64,000 nt of DNA from Pseudomonas oryzihabitans (GTDB taxonomy: Bacteria; Pseudomonadota; Gammaproteobacteria; Pseudomonadales; Pseudomonadaceae). Shown here piece after piece: positions 51,710-62,049 of this stretch; position 1 is the stretch's first letter, and each line of letters opens with the position of its first letter. Made by a program: the position numbers and the translations under genes. The DNA is taken from assembly GCF_001518815.1 (NCBI RefSeq), contig NZ_CP013987.1, positions 1,343,001-1,407,000 on the forward strand. Reading direction: 5' to 3'. The notes under the pieces were generated by a model. It saw only the letters and a list, made by a program, of their open reading frames with translations. It was not told where the DNA came from and did not search any database.

Positions 51710-52764
51710 CCGAAGACCAGCTACTCGGGCCGCGCGCCCATGGCGAGCCCTGTGGCCAGGCGATTCTCAAGGCCAGCGCCGAGGACTTCCAGGTGGACGA
51801 GGTACTGGACATCCCGCTGAGCGGTGATGGCGAGCACCTCTGGCTGTGGGTCGAGAAGCGTGGCCTCAATACCGAAGAGGCGGTGCGCCGCCTGGCGCGG
51901 GCGGCCGGCGTGCCGCAGCGGGCGATCAGCTACGCCGGCCTCAAGGATCGCCAGGCGCTGACCCGCCAGTGGTTCAGCCTGCACCTGCCCGGCAAGGCCG
52001 ATCCGGATCTTGCGGCCGCCTGCGACGAGACGCTGGTGATCCTCCAGCAGGGTAGGCACCGGCGCAAGCTGCAACGCGGCGCCCATGCCGCCAATGGCTT
52101 CCGCCTGCGCCTGACCGGACTCAAGGCCGATCCCGCGGCGCTGGAGGCTCGGCTGCAGGCCATCGCCGCCGAGGGCGTGCCCAACTATTTCGGTCCGCAA
52201 CGTTTTGGCTATGAGGGCGGCAATCTGGTGGACGCCCAGCAATGCGCCCGTGAACAGCGCCTGCCCGAGCAGCGCAACCGGCGTTCGCGGACCTTGTCCG
52301 CCGCGCGCAGCTGGCTGTTCAATCAGGTGCTGGCCGGGCGCGTCGCCGAAAGCTCCTGGAATCGGGCGCAGGAGGGGGATCTGCTGGCCTTTACCGACAG
52401 CCGCAGCCACTTCCCGGCGACCGCCGCCGATCTGACGGATCCGCGCCTGGCAGCGCTCGATCTGCACCCTACCGGCCCGCTCTGGGGCGCCGGCGAATCG
52501 CCCGTGCAGGGCTCTGCCGCCGCCCTGGAACAGGAGGTGGCGAAGGCCGCCGGAGAGCTGCCCGCCTGGCTGGCCGGTGCCGGCCTCTCGCATGAACGGC
52601 GCATCCTGCGCCTCCCCATCGGCGGCCTGACGTGGCATTATCCCGCTCCTGACATTCTGCAACTCGAATTCGTCCTGCCGGCCGGCTGTTTTGCCACCGC
52701 AGTGGTTCGCGAGCTGGTAACGCTTGGCGAGGCAGGGCAGACGGAACATCCATGCGACTTCTGA
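51706..52764 (+). CDS. truD: tRNA pseudouridine(13) synthase TruD
   Basis: Makes pseudouridine at position 13 of tRNA-Glu. The 352-residue product has the catalytic aspartate D81 in [17 protein letters not shown] and the TruD-insertion region [18 protein letters not shown]. It overlaps ispF by four bases and surE by thirteen, so the unit ispF-truD-surE-pcm is tightly packed. Confidence 0.96.
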   Translation: MTEDQLLGPRAHGEPCGQAILKASAEDFQVDEVLDIPLSGDGEHLWLWVEKRGLNTEEAVRRLARAAGVPQRAISYAGLKDRQALTRQWFSLHLPGKADPDLAAACDETLVILQQGRHRRKLQRGAHAANGFRLRLTGLKADPAALEARLQAIAAEGVPNYFGPQRFGYEGGNLVDAQQCAREQRLPEQRNRRSRTLSAARSWLFNQVLAGRVAESSWNRAQEGDLLAFTDSRSHFPATAADLTDPRLAALDLHPTGPLWGAGESPVQGSAAALEQEVAKAAGELPAWLAGAGLSHERRILRLPIGGLTWHYPAPDILQLEFVLPAGCFATAVVRELVTLGEAGQTEHPCDF

Positions 52765-53507
52765 TCGCCAACGACGATGGGGTGCTGGCCCCCGGTATCG
52801 CCGCGCTGCATGCCGCGCTCGCCGCCCGTGCGGACTACGAGTGCCAGGTGGTCGCGCCGCTCTATGACATGAGCGGTGTGAGCAGTGCCCTGACGCTGGA
52901 CCGCCCCCTGCATCCGCAGCGCCTGCCCAATGGCTACCTGGGCGTCAACGGCACGCCTACCGATTGCGTCCACCTCGGCCTCAATGGGCTGCTGGAGGAA
53001 ACGCCCGACATGGTGGTGGCCGGTATCAATCTCGGCGCGAACCTGGGCGACGACGTCCTCTATTCCGGCACCGTGGCCGCGGCCATGGAAGGGCGTTTTC
53101 TCGCTCGCCCGGCCCTGGCCTTTTCACTGGTTTCACGCAGCCCCGACAACATGGCAGTGGCAGCGGAGATCGCTGCCCGTATCGTCGCCCTGCACGAAAG
53201 CTTCGACCTGCCGCCGCGCACCGTGCTCAACGTCAACATCCCGGATCTGCCGCTGGAGCAGATCAAGGGCCTGCAGCTGACCCGACTGGGTCACAGAGCC
53301 CAGGCCAAGCCGCCGGTGCGCGAGATCAATCCGCGCGGCAAGGCTGGCTACTGGATCTCGGTGTCGGGTGATGCGGTGGATGGCGGGCCGGGAACCGACT
53401 TCCATGCGGTACTGGAAGGCTATGTGTCGGTGACGCCGCTACAGTTCGATCGCACCTTCCGCGAGGGCTTCGCCGGCCTGTCGGCACTGACGGAGCTGCT
53501 GGCATGA
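52752..53507 (+). CDS. surE: 5'/3'-nucleotidase SurE
   Basis: Stationary-phase survival phosphatase acting on nucleoside monophosphates. The 251-residue product starts with the metal site ANDDG (D8, D9) and has [11 protein letters not shown] and [18 protein letters not shown]. Its start lies inside truD and its stop overlaps pcm by four bases; surE-pcm-nlpD-rpoS is a classic stress cluster. Confidence 0.97.
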   Translation: MRLLIANDDGVLAPGIAALHAALAARADYECQVVAPLYDMSGVSSALTLDRPLHPQRLPNGYLGVNGTPTDCVHLGLNGLLEETPDMVVAGINLGANLGDDVLYSGTVAAAMEGRFLARPALAFSLVSRSPDNMAVAAEIAARIVALHESFDLPPRTVLNVNIPDLPLEQIKGLQLTRLGHRAQAKPPVREINPRGKAGYWISVSGDAVDGGPGTDFHAVLEGYVSVTPLQFDRTFREGFAGLSALTELLA

Positions 53508-54184
53508 CTCAGGGGCAAGAGCATATGCAAAGACACGGCATCGGCATGACGTCCCAGCGCACCCGGGAGCGGCTCATCCAGCGCCTCTACGAAGAGGGGC
53601 TGTCCAACGCCCAGGTGCTGGAGGTGATTCGCCGCACGCCGCGTCACCTGTTCGTCGACGAGGCCCTGGCCCATCGGGCCTACGAGGACACGGCACTGCC
53701 CATCGGCCATAACCAGACCATTTCCCAGCCCTTCATGGTGGCGCGCATGACCGAGCTCCTGCTCGCCGGCGGCCCCCTGGACAAGGTCATGGAGATCGGT
53801 ACCGGTTCCGGCTATCAGACCGCCATCCTGGCGCAGACCGTGGAGCGGGTATTTTCCGTCGAGCGTATCCAGTCGCTGCAGGACCGGGCCAAGGAACGCC
53901 TGCTCGAACTCAACCTGCGCAACGTGGTGTTCCGCTGGGGCGATGGCTGGGAAGGCTGGCCGGCGCTAGCGCCCTACAATGGCATCATCGTCACGGCAGC
54001 CGCGCGGGAGATCCCCCAGGCATTGCTCGACCAGCTAGCCCCCGGCGGCCGTCTGGTGATTCCGGTAGGCGCCGATGAGGAGCAGAAGCTCTTGCTGATC
54101 GTGCGCGAAGACGAAGGCTTCGTACGCCACGAACTCAATGCCGTACGCTTCGTACCCCTGCTCAACGGACCCCTGGCCCAGTGA
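53504..54184 (+). CDS. pcm: Protein-L-isoaspartate O-methyltransferase
   Basis: Repairs isoaspartyl residues in aged proteins using S-adenosylmethionine. The 226-residue product has the SAM motif [16 protein letters not shown] and [19 protein letters not shown]. The start at 53504 overlaps surE; internal ATGs at 53525 and 53549 give shorter alternatives closer to the E. coli length (208). Confidence 0.95.
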   Translation: MTQGQEHMQRHGIGMTSQRTRERLIQRLYEEGLSNAQVLEVIRRTPRHLFVDEALAHRAYEDTALPIGHNQTISQPFMVARMTELLLAGGPLDKVMEIGTGSGYQTAILAQTVERVFSVERIQSLQDRAKERLLELNLRNVVFRWGDGWEGWPALAPYNGIIVTAAAREIPQALLDQLAPGGRLVIPVGADEEQKLLLIVREDEGFVRHELNAVRFVPLLNGPLAQ

Positions 54185-54297
54185 GCGACAGGGAACGTTA
54201 CCCCGGTACCGCGCTCCAAGGCAGCTTGACGGCTACGGCCGCTTGAGGCCGGCAGGATGGCCGGACGCTAGATGATCAGACTCTGCGGGAGGAACGG

Positions 54298-55191
54298 GTG
54301 AAGGCCCGAGCGCAAGGATTTCCAGGACGAGGGCGGTCAGGCTGGCTGGCGGCGGTGCTCGTCGCCCTGCTGCTGGCGGGCTGTTCGAGCAACGGTTCAC
54401 GAGCGCCGGTGATCGACCGCGGCGATGGTCGTAGCAGCATTCCCCAGGTCACCTCCGGTCAGTATCGCGTCAAGCGCGGCGACACCCTGTTTTCCATTGC
54501 CTCGCGCAACGGCTGGGAATGGCGCGCCCTGGCCGCCCAGAACGGGATCAGTGCGCCCTTTGTCATCCATGTCGGTCAGGTGATCCGCTTTGGCAACGGA
54601 TCCAGCGCCAGCAGTTCCAGTCGCATCATCCGCCGCTCCGTCCCGGCAGCCTCCAGTCCGGCGCCAGGCACTCCGGTCGCGACCCCGGTACCCATTCCGC
54701 CGCCAGTGACCTCCAGTCCCACTACCGCTACCCCGGTGGTGACGCCCAATCTGCCTGCTGCACCGCCCCCGACGCCGGTCACACCGGCCCAGACACCTAC
54801 CCGCGACGTCCCTCAATCCGCGTCCGGTTGGGCTTGGCCGACGAAAGGCACCCTCATCAGTCGTTTCTCCGCCAGCAGCAGTCTAAACAAGGGAATAGAC
54901 ATCGCCGGACAGGAAGGCCAGCCCGTCATGGCCGCCGCCGACGGTACCGTTGTCTATGCGGGAAATGGTTTACGCGGTTATGGTGAACTGGTTATCGTCA
55001 AACACAGCGAAACCTACGTCAGTGCCTACGGTCACAATCGTAGGTTGCTGGTTCGGGAAGGTGAGCGTGTCAAGATAGGACAGACCATTGCCGAAATGGG
55101 GTCGACCGGGACCGACCGGGTCAAGCTCCATTTCGAGATTCGCCGTCAGGGCAAACCGGTGGATCCTTTGCAATTCCTGCCCAATCGCTGA
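54298..55191 (+). CDS. nlpD: NlpD-type lipoprotein, LysM and degenerate M23 peptidase domains
   Basis: Outer-membrane lipoprotein that activates the amidase AmiC for daughter-cell separation. The GTG start at 54298 gives 297 residues with a lipobox LLAGC (lipidated C29), a LysM domain (about 53-97), a Pro/Thr-rich linker (about 110-175) and an M23 domain (about 185-297). The M23 metal ligands are degenerate: N replaces H in NKGIDIA and K replaces H in KLHFE, as in non-catalytic NlpD proteins. The rpoS transcript often begins within this gene. Confidence 0.93.
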   Translation: MKARAQGFPGRGRSGWLAAVLVALLLAGCSSNGSRAPVIDRGDGRSSIPQVTSGQYRVKRGDTLFSIASRNGWEWRALAAQNGISAPFVIHVGQVIRFGNGSSASSSSRIIRRSVPAASSPAPGTPVATPVPIPPPVTSSPTTATPVVTPNLPAAPPPTPVTPAQTPTRDVPQSASGWAWPTKGTLISRFSASSSLNKGIDIAGQEGQPVMAAADGTVVYAGNGLRGYGELVIVKHSETYVSAYGHNRRLLVREGERVKIGQTIAEMGSTGTDRVKLHFEIRRQGKPVDPLQFLPNR

Positions 55192-55301
55192 TTCGCTAGG
55201 TGCCGACTCGTTCCCGCAGCTCTTTGGGGGCGAGTCATGGCGCATCGGCAACGTATCGATACGCCCGGGCTCGAAGCACAGACGAGCAAGGGTTACTCAA
55301 G
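55192..55301 (+). promoter_or_regulatory. rpoS leader segment
   Basis: This 110-bp gap contains a hairpin with arms GACTCG and CGAGTC (about 55204-55238) and a weak ribosome-binding site AAGGG nine bases before the ATG. I see no strong promoter here, consistent with the main rpoS promoter lying inside nlpD. Confidence 0.4.
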
Positions 55302-56294
55302 ATGATCCAGAACAAACAAGAAACCGAGTACGATCTCGGAGATGATGTCCTGCTTCTCGATTCCAATCCCTTCGATGAGGAATCTGCCGATTCCGCCATG
55401 ACCAAGGCGCTCTCCGGGCGCGGTAATCAGGTCTTGCGTGGGGCGAAGCTGGCCGACTATGGCCGAGCGCTCGACGCCACGCAGCTCTATCTCAATGAAA
55501 TCGGCTTCTCGCCACTGCTCTCACCAGCGGAAGAGGTGCATTTCGCGCGGCTCGCGCAACGCGGTGATCCCGCCGGTCGCAAGCGCATGATCGAAAGCAA
55601 CCTGCGCCTGGTGGTGAAGATCGCGCGGCGCTATATCAACCGTGGGCTGTCGCTGCTCGATCTGATCGAGGAGGGCAACCTGGGTCTGATTCGCGCCGTG
55701 GAGAAATTCGACCCCGAGCGGGGCTTCCGCTTCTCCACCTATGCCACCTGGTGGATCCGGCAGACCATCGAACGGGCGATCATGAATCAAACCCGTACCA
55801 TTCGCCTGCCGATCCATGTGGTCAAGGAGCTCAACCTGCACCTGCGTGCAGCACGGGAACTGACCCAGAAGCTCGACCACGAGCCTTCGCCCGAGGAAAT
55901 CGCGGCGTTGCTGGAAAAACCGGTGGCGGACGTCAAGCGGGTAATGGGCCTGAACGAGCGGATCAGCTCGGTGGACATGGTGCTGGGGCCGGATTCTGAC
56001 AAGACTCTGCTCGATACCCTGACCGATGATCGTCCCACCGACCCTTGCGAGTTGCTGCAGGACTCAGACCTCAACCAGAGCATCGACCAGTGGCTGCTGG
56101 AGCTGCCGGAGAAGCAGCGCGAGGTGGTCGTGCGTCGTTTTGGCCTGCGTGGCCACGAGGCCTGCACCCTGGAAGAGGTCGGGCAGGAAATCGGCCTTAC
56201 CCGCGAGCGGGTTCGGCAGATCCAGGTCGAGGCCCTCAAGCGGCTGCGGGAAATTTTCGAGCGCAACGGCCTGTCGAGTGATTCGTTGTTCTGA
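55302..56294 (+). CDS. rpoS: RNA polymerase sigma factor RpoS
   Basis: Stationary-phase and general-stress sigma factor of 330 residues. Regions 1.2 to 4.2 are all present: [17 protein letters not shown] (1.2), [17 protein letters not shown] and [18 protein letters not shown] (2), and [19 protein letters not shown] (4.2 helix-turn-helix). The acidic N-terminal 50 residues are variable among pseudomonads. ATG 55302 is chosen over the longer frame from 55200 because it gives the usual length. Confidence 0.97.
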   Translation: MIQNKQETEYDLGDDVLLLDSNPFDEESADSAMTKALSGRGNQVLRGAKLADYGRALDATQLYLNEIGFSPLLSPAEEVHFARLAQRGDPAGRKRMIESNLRLVVKIARRYINRGLSLLDLIEEGNLGLIRAVEKFDPERGFRFSTYATWWIRQTIERAIMNQTRTIRLPIHVVKELNLHLRAARELTQKLDHEPSPEEIAALLEKPVADVKRVMGLNERISSVDMVLGPDSDKTLLDTLTDDRPTDPCELLQDSDLNQSIDQWLLELPEKQREVVVRRFGLRGHEACTLEEVGQEIGLTRERVRQIQVEALKRLREIFERNGLSSDSLF

Positions 56295-56323
56295 TTATCC
56301 CTAGCTGAATGTCAGCCAAACGG

Positions 56324-56349
56324 AGCCCGGATTATTCCGGGCTTTTTTC
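56324..56349 (+). terminator. Rho-independent terminator after rpoS
   Basis: Arms AGCCCGG (56324-56330) and CCGGGCT (56337-56343) with a six-base loop, followed by TTTTT. It lies 30 bases after the rpoS stop. Confidence 0.85.
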
Positions 56350-56359
56350 TGTGCGCTGC

Positions 56360-56377
56360 TGTAAGTCGTGGCTTACA
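56360..56377 (+). promoter_or_regulatory. GacA box (upstream activating sequence of rsmZ)
   Basis: TGTAAG-TCGTGG-CTTACA is a perfect match to the published 18-bp GacA-responsive palindrome TGTAAGN6CTTACA. It is centred about 180 bases before the predicted rsmZ start, the spacing known for GacS/GacA-controlled small RNA genes. Confidence 0.9.
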
Positions 56378-56516
56378 GCACACGTAAGCCTGAGTCGCTT
56401 GGGCCTGCCGGAAAGCATCGCTTGGACCAACGATCGATTTTCAAGTGCTTACTGCATAACGATTTTTCGTTACCAGCGCGGCAGCGAAGCGGTTTGGAAG
56501 GTCACATTGTGGCAGA

Positions 56517-56544
56517 TTGCCAGCGTTCGGGAGAGGCGTACTAT
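56517..56544 (+). promoter_or_regulatory. rsmZ core promoter
   Basis: TTGCCA (56517-56522) and TACTAT (56539-56544) are spaced by 16 bp. They place the start of transcription near 56551, where the RsmZ-like sequence begins. Confidence 0.65.
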
Positions 56545-56550
56545 CGGCGC

Positions 56551-56676
56551 TGTGTCTGGGACGACACGGATTGGCAGGAAGCGAATCGGGAACACCTCAG
56601 GATGAGGTTCACCAGGACGGTGACAGGAATTCAGGGACAGGGACGAAGGGGGCGGAGCGATCCGCCCCCTTTTTTA
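56551..56676 (+). ncRNA. rsmZ: Small regulatory RNA RsmZ
   Basis: Non-coding RNA of about 126 nt that sequesters the translational repressor RsmA/CsrA under GacS/GacA control. It carries nine GGA motifs before the terminator. Several are shown in hairpin loops: GTGTC-TGGGAC-GACAC (56552-56567), CCTC-AGGAT-GAGG (56595-56607) and TCACC-AGGAC-GGTGA (56609-56623). It ends with the terminator stem GGGGGCGGA/TCCGCCCCC (56648-56669) and six T. Position between rpoS and fdxA is diagnostic for rsmZ in Pseudomonas. The exact 5' end is predicted from the promoter. Confidence 0.92.
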
Positions 56677-56700
56677 TTGCCGGGGCTTTTTCCGCAGGAT

Positions 56701-57024
56701 CTAGCGTTCCAGCTGGGCGAGCTTGCCGGTCTTGCCATCCCACTCCGCGGCGTCGGGCAGGGCTTCCTTCTTCTCCGTGATGTTCGGCCAGATATTGGCC
56801 AACTCACTGTTGAGTTCGATGAAGGCTTCCTGACCGGCCGGAACCTCGTCTTCCGAGAAGATCGCCTGGGCCGGGCACTCGGGTTCGCACAGGGCGCAGT
56901 CGATGCACTCGTCCGGGTGGATCACCAGGAAGTTGGGGCCTTCGTAGAAGCAGTCCACCGGGCAGACTTCCACGCAGTCGGTATATTTGCATTTGATGCA
57001 GTTGTCAGTGACGACGAAGGTCAT
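56701..57024 (-). CDS. fdxA: Seven-iron ferredoxin FdxA
   Basis: Electron carrier with one [3Fe-4S] and one [4Fe-4S] cluster. The 107-residue product has the cysteine patterns [17 protein letters not shown] and [12 protein letters not shown] and closely follows the Azotobacter FdI sequence. It is convergent with rsmZ; only about 24 bp separate them, so the rsmZ terminator also lies at the end of fdxA. Confidence 0.97.
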   Translation of the reverse strand: MTFVVTDNCIKCKYTDCVEVCPVDCFYEGPNFLVIHPDECIDCALCEPECPAQAIFSEDEVPAGQEAFIELNSELANIWPNITEKKEALPDAAEWDGKTGKLAQLER

Positions 57025-57092
57025 CTGCTCGTTCTCCTCAGGCTAAGGCGGCGGATTCTAGCAGCATTGCCGGAACCCTCGTATCCGTTAAC

Positions 57093-59669
57093 TCAGATAC
57101 GCTTTTTCCATTCGTAGATAAGCTCCAGGGCCCGTCTGGGTGTGATGTCGTCCGGCTGCAGGCGTTCCAGTTCCTCGATGAGAGGATGGATGGCGCTGGC
57201 GAACAGATCGGCCTGCAGCGGGCGGCCCTTGGCCGGCGCGCTCACCGGCAGCGGCGTACCCACCTCTCCATTGAAACTGGCCGCTTCCAGGCGAGCGAGG
57301 TGTTCGCGCGCCCGCAGGATGACGTCCTCCGGAACGCCCGCCAGTTGCGCCACGGCCAGGCCGTAGCTCTGGCTGGCCGGACCGGGCAGCACATGGTGCA
57401 GGAAGACGATGCGGTCGTTGTGCTCGGTGGCGTTGAGATGCACGTTGGCTACGCTCGGCTGGCCTTCCGGCAGCACGGTCAGCTCGAAATAGTGGGTGGC
57501 GAACAGCGTCCAGGCACGCAGCCGTGCCAGCTGCTCGGCGGCAGCCCAGGCGAGGGACAGGCCATCGAAGGTGCTGGTGCCGCGTCCTACCTCGTCCATC
57601 AGCACCAGGCTGTGTTCGCTGGCGTTGTGCAGGATGTTGGCGGTCTCGCTCATCTCCACCATGAAGGTGGAGCGACCGCCGGCCAAGTCGTCGCTGGAGC
57701 CGATACGGGTGAAGATGCGGTCGACCAGGGACAGCTCGCAGCTGGCCGCCGGGACGAAGCTGCCGACATGGGCCAGCAGCACGATCAGCGCCGTCTGACG
57801 CATGTAGGTGGACTTACCGCCCATGTTCGGGCCGGTGATCACCAGCATGCGGGTGTCGTTGTCGAGGGTGACGTCGTTGGCGACGAAGGGCGTTTCCAGC
57901 ACCTGTTCCACCACCGGGTGGCGACCCTGGCCGATCTTCAGGCAGGGCTCCTCGACGAAGCGCGGCTTGTTCAGGTCCAGGTTGAGGGCGCGCTCGGCGA
58001 AGTTGGCCAGGACGTCCAGCTCGGCCAGGGCCGCGGCGCTGTCCTGCAGGGGCGCCAGGTGGCCGATGAGCTCGTCCAGCAGCGTCTCGTAAAGGGCCTT
58101 TTCCCGTGCTAGGGCGCGACTCTGGGCCGACAGGGCCTTGTCTTCGAAGGCCTTGAGCTCGGGAGTGATGAAGCGCTCGGCGCCCTTGAGGGTCTGGCGA
58201 CGGATGTAGTCGGCTGGCGCCGATTCGGCCTGCCGGCTGGGAATCTCGATGAAGTAGCCGTGGACGCGGTTGTAGCCGACCTTGAGACCTTGCAGGCCGG
58301 TGCGGGCCTTTTCGCGGGCCTCCAGGTCCATGAGGAACTGGCCGGCGTTCTCGCTCAGGGTCTGCAGCTCGTCCAGCTCACTGTCGTAGCCACGCTTGAT
58401 GACGCCGCCGTCGCGGATCACCGCAGGCGGGTTGTCGATGATGGCGCGGGCCAGGGTGGCGGCCAGTTCCGGATAGGTCTGGATGCTGCGCGCGAGGTCG
58501 AGCAGGTGCGGCGCGATCATCTGCGTCAGCCCTTCCTGCAGCGTCGGCAGCGCGGCCAGGGCATCGCGCAGGCGGGCGAGGTCGCGCGGGCGGGCGTTGC
58601 GCAGGCCGATGCGGGGGAGGATGCGCTCCAGGTCGCCGATGTCCTTGAGCTGCGGCTGCAGCGTTTCGAAGCGATAGCCTTCCAGCAGGCAGGTGATGGC
58701 GTCCTGGCGGGCTTCGATCACCGCGCGATTGCGCAGGGGACGATTCAACCAGCGGGTCAGCAGGCGACTGCCCATGGCGGTCTGGCAACGATCCACCACC
58801 GATTGCAGGGTGTTGTCGCGGCCACCGGCCAGGTTGACGTCCAGCTCCAGGTTGCGGCGACTGGCGCCGTCGAGGATGACGGTGTCGTCCAGGCGCTCGT
58901 GCCTGAGGCTGCGCAGGTGGGGCAGGGCGGTACGCTGGGTTTCCTTGGCATAGGCCAGCAGGCAGCCAGCGGCGCCGATGGCCAGGCCCAGCTTGTCGCA
59001 GCCGAAGCCCTTGAGGTCGCCGGTACCGAATTGCTGGCAGAGGCTCTTGAGCGCCGAGTCGCAATCGAAGTCCCAGGGCGCCCGGCGGCGTACGCCACGC
59101 CGCTTCTCGGCGGGCAGGCCGGCAGGCCAGTCGTCGGGAATCAGCAGTTCCGCGGGGTTGAGGCGATCCAGCTCCGCCAGCAGAGTCTCCCAGCCGGCCA
59201 GTTCCTGCACAGTGAAGCGGCCACTGGCGATGTCGAGCACGGCCAGGCCGAACAGACGCTCATCGCCCAGCACGGCGGTCAGCAGGTTGTCGCGGCGCTC
59301 GTCGAGCAGGGCCTCGTCGCTGACGGTGCCCGGGGTGATGATGCGTACCACCTGACGCTCCACCGGCCCCTTGCTGGTGGCCGGATCGCCGATCTGCTCG
59401 CAGATCACCACCGATTCGCCGAGCTTGACCAGCTTGGCCAGGTAGCCTTCGGCGGAGTGGAAGGGAATGCCGGCCATGGGAATGGATTTGCCGGCCGAGG
59501 CGCCGCGAGCGGTCAGGGTGATGTCGAGCAACTTGGCGGCACGCCGGGCGTCGTCGTAGAACAGCTCGTAGAAATCGCCCATGCGATAGAACAGCAGCTG
59601 CTCGGGATGTTGATGCTTGATCTTGAGGTACTGCTGCATCATGGGCGTGTGCGCGGAGAGATCGCTCAT
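57093..59669 (-). CDS. mutS: DNA mismatch repair protein MutS
   Basis: Recognises mismatches and starts repair with MutL. The 858 residues have the mismatch-contact motif [11 protein letters not shown] near the N-terminus (Phe-Tyr-Glu), connector, lever and clamp regions, and the C-terminal ATPase with Walker A GPNMGGKS at 613-620 and [13 protein letters not shown]. It is 68 bp behind fdxA start on the same strand. The usual upstream neighbours in this genus (cinA, recA) are not present here. Confidence 0.98.
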   Translation of the reverse strand: MSDLSAHTPMMQQYLKIKHQHPEQLLFYRMGDFYELFYDDARRAAKLLDITLTARGASAGKSIPMAGIPFHSAEGYLAKLVKLGESVVICEQIGDPATSKGPVERQVVRIITPGTVSDEALLDERRDNLLTAVLGDERLFGLAVLDIASGRFTVQELAGWETLLAELDRLNPAELLIPDDWPAGLPAEKRRGVRRRAPWDFDCDSALKSLCQQFGTGDLKGFGCDKLGLAIGAAGCLLAYAKETQRTALPHLRSLRHERLDDTVILDGASRRNLELDVNLAGGRDNTLQSVVDRCQTAMGSRLLTRWLNRPLRNRAVIEARQDAITCLLEGYRFETLQPQLKDIGDLERILPRIGLRNARPRDLARLRDALAALPTLQEGLTQMIAPHLLDLARSIQTYPELAATLARAIIDNPPAVIRDGGVIKRGYDSELDELQTLSENAGQFLMDLEAREKARTGLQGLKVGYNRVHGYFIEIPSRQAESAPADYIRRQTLKGAERFITPELKAFEDKALSAQSRALAREKALYETLLDELIGHLAPLQDSAAALAELDVLANFAERALNLDLNKPRFVEEPCLKIGQGRHPVVEQVLETPFVANDVTLDNDTRMLVITGPNMGGKSTYMRQTALIVLLAHVGSFVPAASCELSLVDRIFTRIGSSDDLAGGRSTFMVEMSETANILHNASEHSLVLMDEVGRGTSTFDGLSLAWAAAEQLARLRAWTLFATHYFELTVLPEGQPSVANVHLNATEHNDRIVFLHHVLPGPASQSYGLAVAQLAGVPEDVILRAREHLARLEAASFNGEVGTPLPVSAPAKGRPLQADLFASAIHPLIEELERLQPDDITPRRALELIYEWKKRI

Positions 59670-59761
59670 GCGGGTGTTTCGATCCGGTTGCCTTGGGATA
59701 GCCGCGTATTGTCCACCAACTCGTGGCGTTTGTCGGCCCCGCTCGGCTCAGAGGCGCACCG

Positions 59762-61711
59762 TCACGCCGATGGCGGCTGCTCGCGGGAAGCCAGCAACAG
59801 ATCGATCTGGGTCAGGAGTCTGCCCAGGGTGAAAGGCTTGGCCAGCACCTGGAGGCCAGGGGTGGGCAGGGGTTCGCCCGGCAGGTCGGTCTCGGCGTAG
59901 CCGGTGATCAGCAGGGTCATCAGCCCCGGCCGTCTTTCGCGGGCCAAGGCGGTGAGCTGGCAGCCGTTCAGACCGCCCGGCAGGCCGATGTCGGTGATCA
60001 GCAGATCCAGGGGCGTATCCGATTCCAGCACCTGCAAGGCAGTGGCGGCATCCTTTGCCTCCAGCGTGCGGATCTGGTGTTCGCGCAGGGCCTCGTCTAC
60101 CAGCATTCGCACCATGGGTTCATCGTCCACCACCAGGACCGTCATCCCCTCGGGATAGCGCGCCTGCGGCGATTGCGGCGTTTCGACCGGCGGGGCGGGC
60201 GCCGCCATCAGGCGCGGCAGGTAGAGGGTGACGGTGGTCCCGACGCCTGGCGCCGAGGCGATATGGGCAACGCCCCCGGATTGCTTGGCGAAACCGTAGA
60301 TCATCGAAAGGCCAAGACCAGTGCCCATGCCGACTGGCTTGGTGGTGAAGAAGGGATCGAAGGCGCGCGCCAGGACCTCGGGTGGCATCCCCGAGCCGGT
60401 GTCGAGCACGGCCAGGGTCACGTAGTCCCCAGGCGGCAATTCCAGTGCGGCTGCCTGGGCGTCGGTCAGGCGGCGATTGGCTGTGACGATGCGCAGTATG
60501 CCGCCCTCGGGCATGGCGTCTCGCGCATTGATGCAGAGATTGAGCAGGGCGTTTTCCAGCTGGTGGGGATCGCAGAGGGTGAGGTTGAGCGCCTCGGCGA
60601 GTTCGATGTGGATCTCCACCTGGGTACCGACCGAACGGCGTATGAGTTCTTCCATGCCCAGCACCAGATCGTTGGTCTGGGTGGCGCTAGGGTCCAATGC
60701 CTGGCGACGGGAAAATGCCAGCAGCCGATGGGTGAGGGCCGCGGCGCGTTCGGCGGAGCCCTTGGCTGCACCGGTATAGCGTTCGAGATCGGCGAAACGA
60801 CCTTGGTTGATCCGCAGAGTGAGCATGTCGAGGCTGCCGATCACGCCGGTCAGCAGGTTGTTGAAGTCATGGGCGATACCGCCGGTGAGCTGGCCCACGG
60901 CCTCCATCTTCTGACTTTGGCGCAGCTGTTCCTCGGCCTGGCGCAAGGCTTCCTGCTGCTCGCGGATGGCGGTGACCTCACGCACCGTGGAATAGATGAG
61001 GCCATCCTGCACCACCGAATTCCATGACAGCCAGCGATAGCCGCCCTCGCGATGCCGATAGCGATTCTCGAAGCCGAAGACCGGCTCACCTTGCTTCAGG
61101 CGTGCGAGGGCGGCTTGGGTAGGCGCGTGGTCCTCGGCATGGACGAAGGCCATGAAGGGTTCCTGGTGCAGCTGCTCCTCGCTCCAGCCCAGGGTATTGG
61201 TCCAGGCCGGATTGAGATCCAGCAGCTCACCTTCCAGGGTCGCCGTGCAGAGCAGGTCGGGGCTGGCCTGCCAGATGAGGTCGCGTTGGCGAGTGCGCAA
61301 GGTGACTTCTTCACCGAGGTTGCCGGCAACGCGATAGAGGGATTCCAGGCTGCGGCGTTGGGCGACGCAGACCACCGCCATCGTGACGTTCACCAGCACG
61401 AACAGGGCGTGGGACACCCAGCGCTCGCCAAACAGGGCGAAGTAGGCGGGCGCCTTGACGAACAGCGTCTCGGCCAGCAGGACGGAAAGCAGGGTAGCGA
61501 AGAGGCCGGGGCCTAGGCCGAACCAGAAGGCGGCCGTCATGATGAAGGGAATGAAGACCAGATAGGGCAGGCTGTCGATTCCCAGGCTCAGCCGGATGCC
61601 TGCTGCGATGGCAATAAGCACGGCTGCGCCCAGGTAGCGCAAGGGAGCGGGCGTGTCCCGCGGGACCAGCTGCAGCAGCCGTCCAAGCAGGGAGTAGGTC
61701 GCGATAGGCAC
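59762..61711 (-). CDS. Hybrid sensor histidine kinase (DUF4118-type membrane sensor, PAS, receiver)
   Basis: A 649-residue two-component protein. Residues 25-120 hold about four membrane segments of the kind found in KdpD-like DUF4118 sensors. A PAS domain (about 146-255) is followed by a HisKA-type domain with phospho-acceptor H281 in [11 protein letters not shown], an ATPase domain with [10 protein letters not shown] and DTGSGMPP, and a C-terminal receiver with D529-D530 and phospho-acceptor D574 in TDIGLPGG. The start is GTG 61711 with a weak ribosome-binding site. No response regulator gene is adjacent. Signal and output are unknown. Confidence 0.88.
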   Translation of the reverse strand: MPIATYSLLGRLLQLVPRDTPAPLRYLGAAVLIAIAAGIRLSLGIDSLPYLVFIPFIMTAAFWFGLGPGLFATLLSVLLAETLFVKAPAYFALFGERWVSHALFVLVNVTMAVVCVAQRRSLESLYRVAGNLGEEVTLRTRQRDLIWQASPDLLCTATLEGELLDLNPAWTNTLGWSEEQLHQEPFMAFVHAEDHAPTQAALARLKQGEPVFGFENRYRHREGGYRWLSWNSVVQDGLIYSTVREVTAIREQQEALRQAEEQLRQSQKMEAVGQLTGGIAHDFNNLLTGVIGSLDMLTLRINQGRFADLERYTGAAKGSAERAAALTHRLLAFSRRQALDPSATQTNDLVLGMEELIRRSVGTQVEIHIELAEALNLTLCDPHQLENALLNLCINARDAMPEGGILRIVTANRRLTDAQAAALELPPGDYVTLAVLDTGSGMPPEVLARAFDPFFTTKPVGMGTGLGLSMIYGFAKQSGGVAHIASAPGVGTTVTLYLPRLMAAPAPPVETPQSPQARYPEGMTVLVVDDEPMVRMLVDEALREHQIRTLEAKDAATALQVLESDTPLDLLITDIGLPGGLNGCQLTALARERRPGLMTLLITGYAETDLPGEPLPTPGLQVLAKPFTLGRLLTQIDLLLASREQPPSA

Positions 61712-61789
61712 TGGATGCTAGGCCTCGGGGCGCTGGTCCGTCACGGTACCTGAAGGGCGAACAGCCGGGCTCTTGGGCAGAAAGCGAAA

Positions 61790-61996
61790 TCAGGTGCCTT
61801 CGTGCCGTTCGAATTCCTCCACCGCCCGGACCACGCCGGCGTTGTCCTGGGCCGTACTACGGGCCTGGCGTTCGAAGGCGGTGGCCAGCTCGTTGACCAG
61901 TTGCAGCAGGCGCGGGATGTCGCCGCTGCGCTCGGCATCGGCGGCTTGCTCGCGCACGCGGTTGACGAAGGCTTGGGGATCGTCGAAGGCAGTCAT
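61790..61996 (-). CDS. Small conserved-type hypothetical protein
   Basis: A 68-residue acidic, mostly helical protein with no signal peptide, membrane segment or metal motif that I recognise. The ATG at 61996 has GGAG seven bases upstream, which is why I call it; upstream extension of the frame looks non-coding. It lies between a sensor kinase and a 2-hydroxyacid dehydrogenase, all leftward, but the gaps (78 and 53 bp) do not force an operon. Function unknown. Confidence 0.65.
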   Translation of the reverse strand: MTAFDDPQAFVNRVREQAADAERSGDIPRLLQLVNELATAFERQARSTAQDNAGVVRAVEEFERHEGT

Positions 61997-62049
61997 GGGC
62001 GTTCTCCGTGGGGGGTGATGTTCATCTGACCGCAAATGACGGCCAAGAC

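Noticed and set aside
54185-54297. pcm-nlpD gap as a possible small gene
   Set aside because: Only 113 bp with no start preceded by a good ribosome-binding site except that of nlpD.
58260-59900. 546-codon plus-strand open frame over mutS
   Set aside because: Shadow of mutS, with Gln/Gly/Val-rich composition typical of a complement frame.
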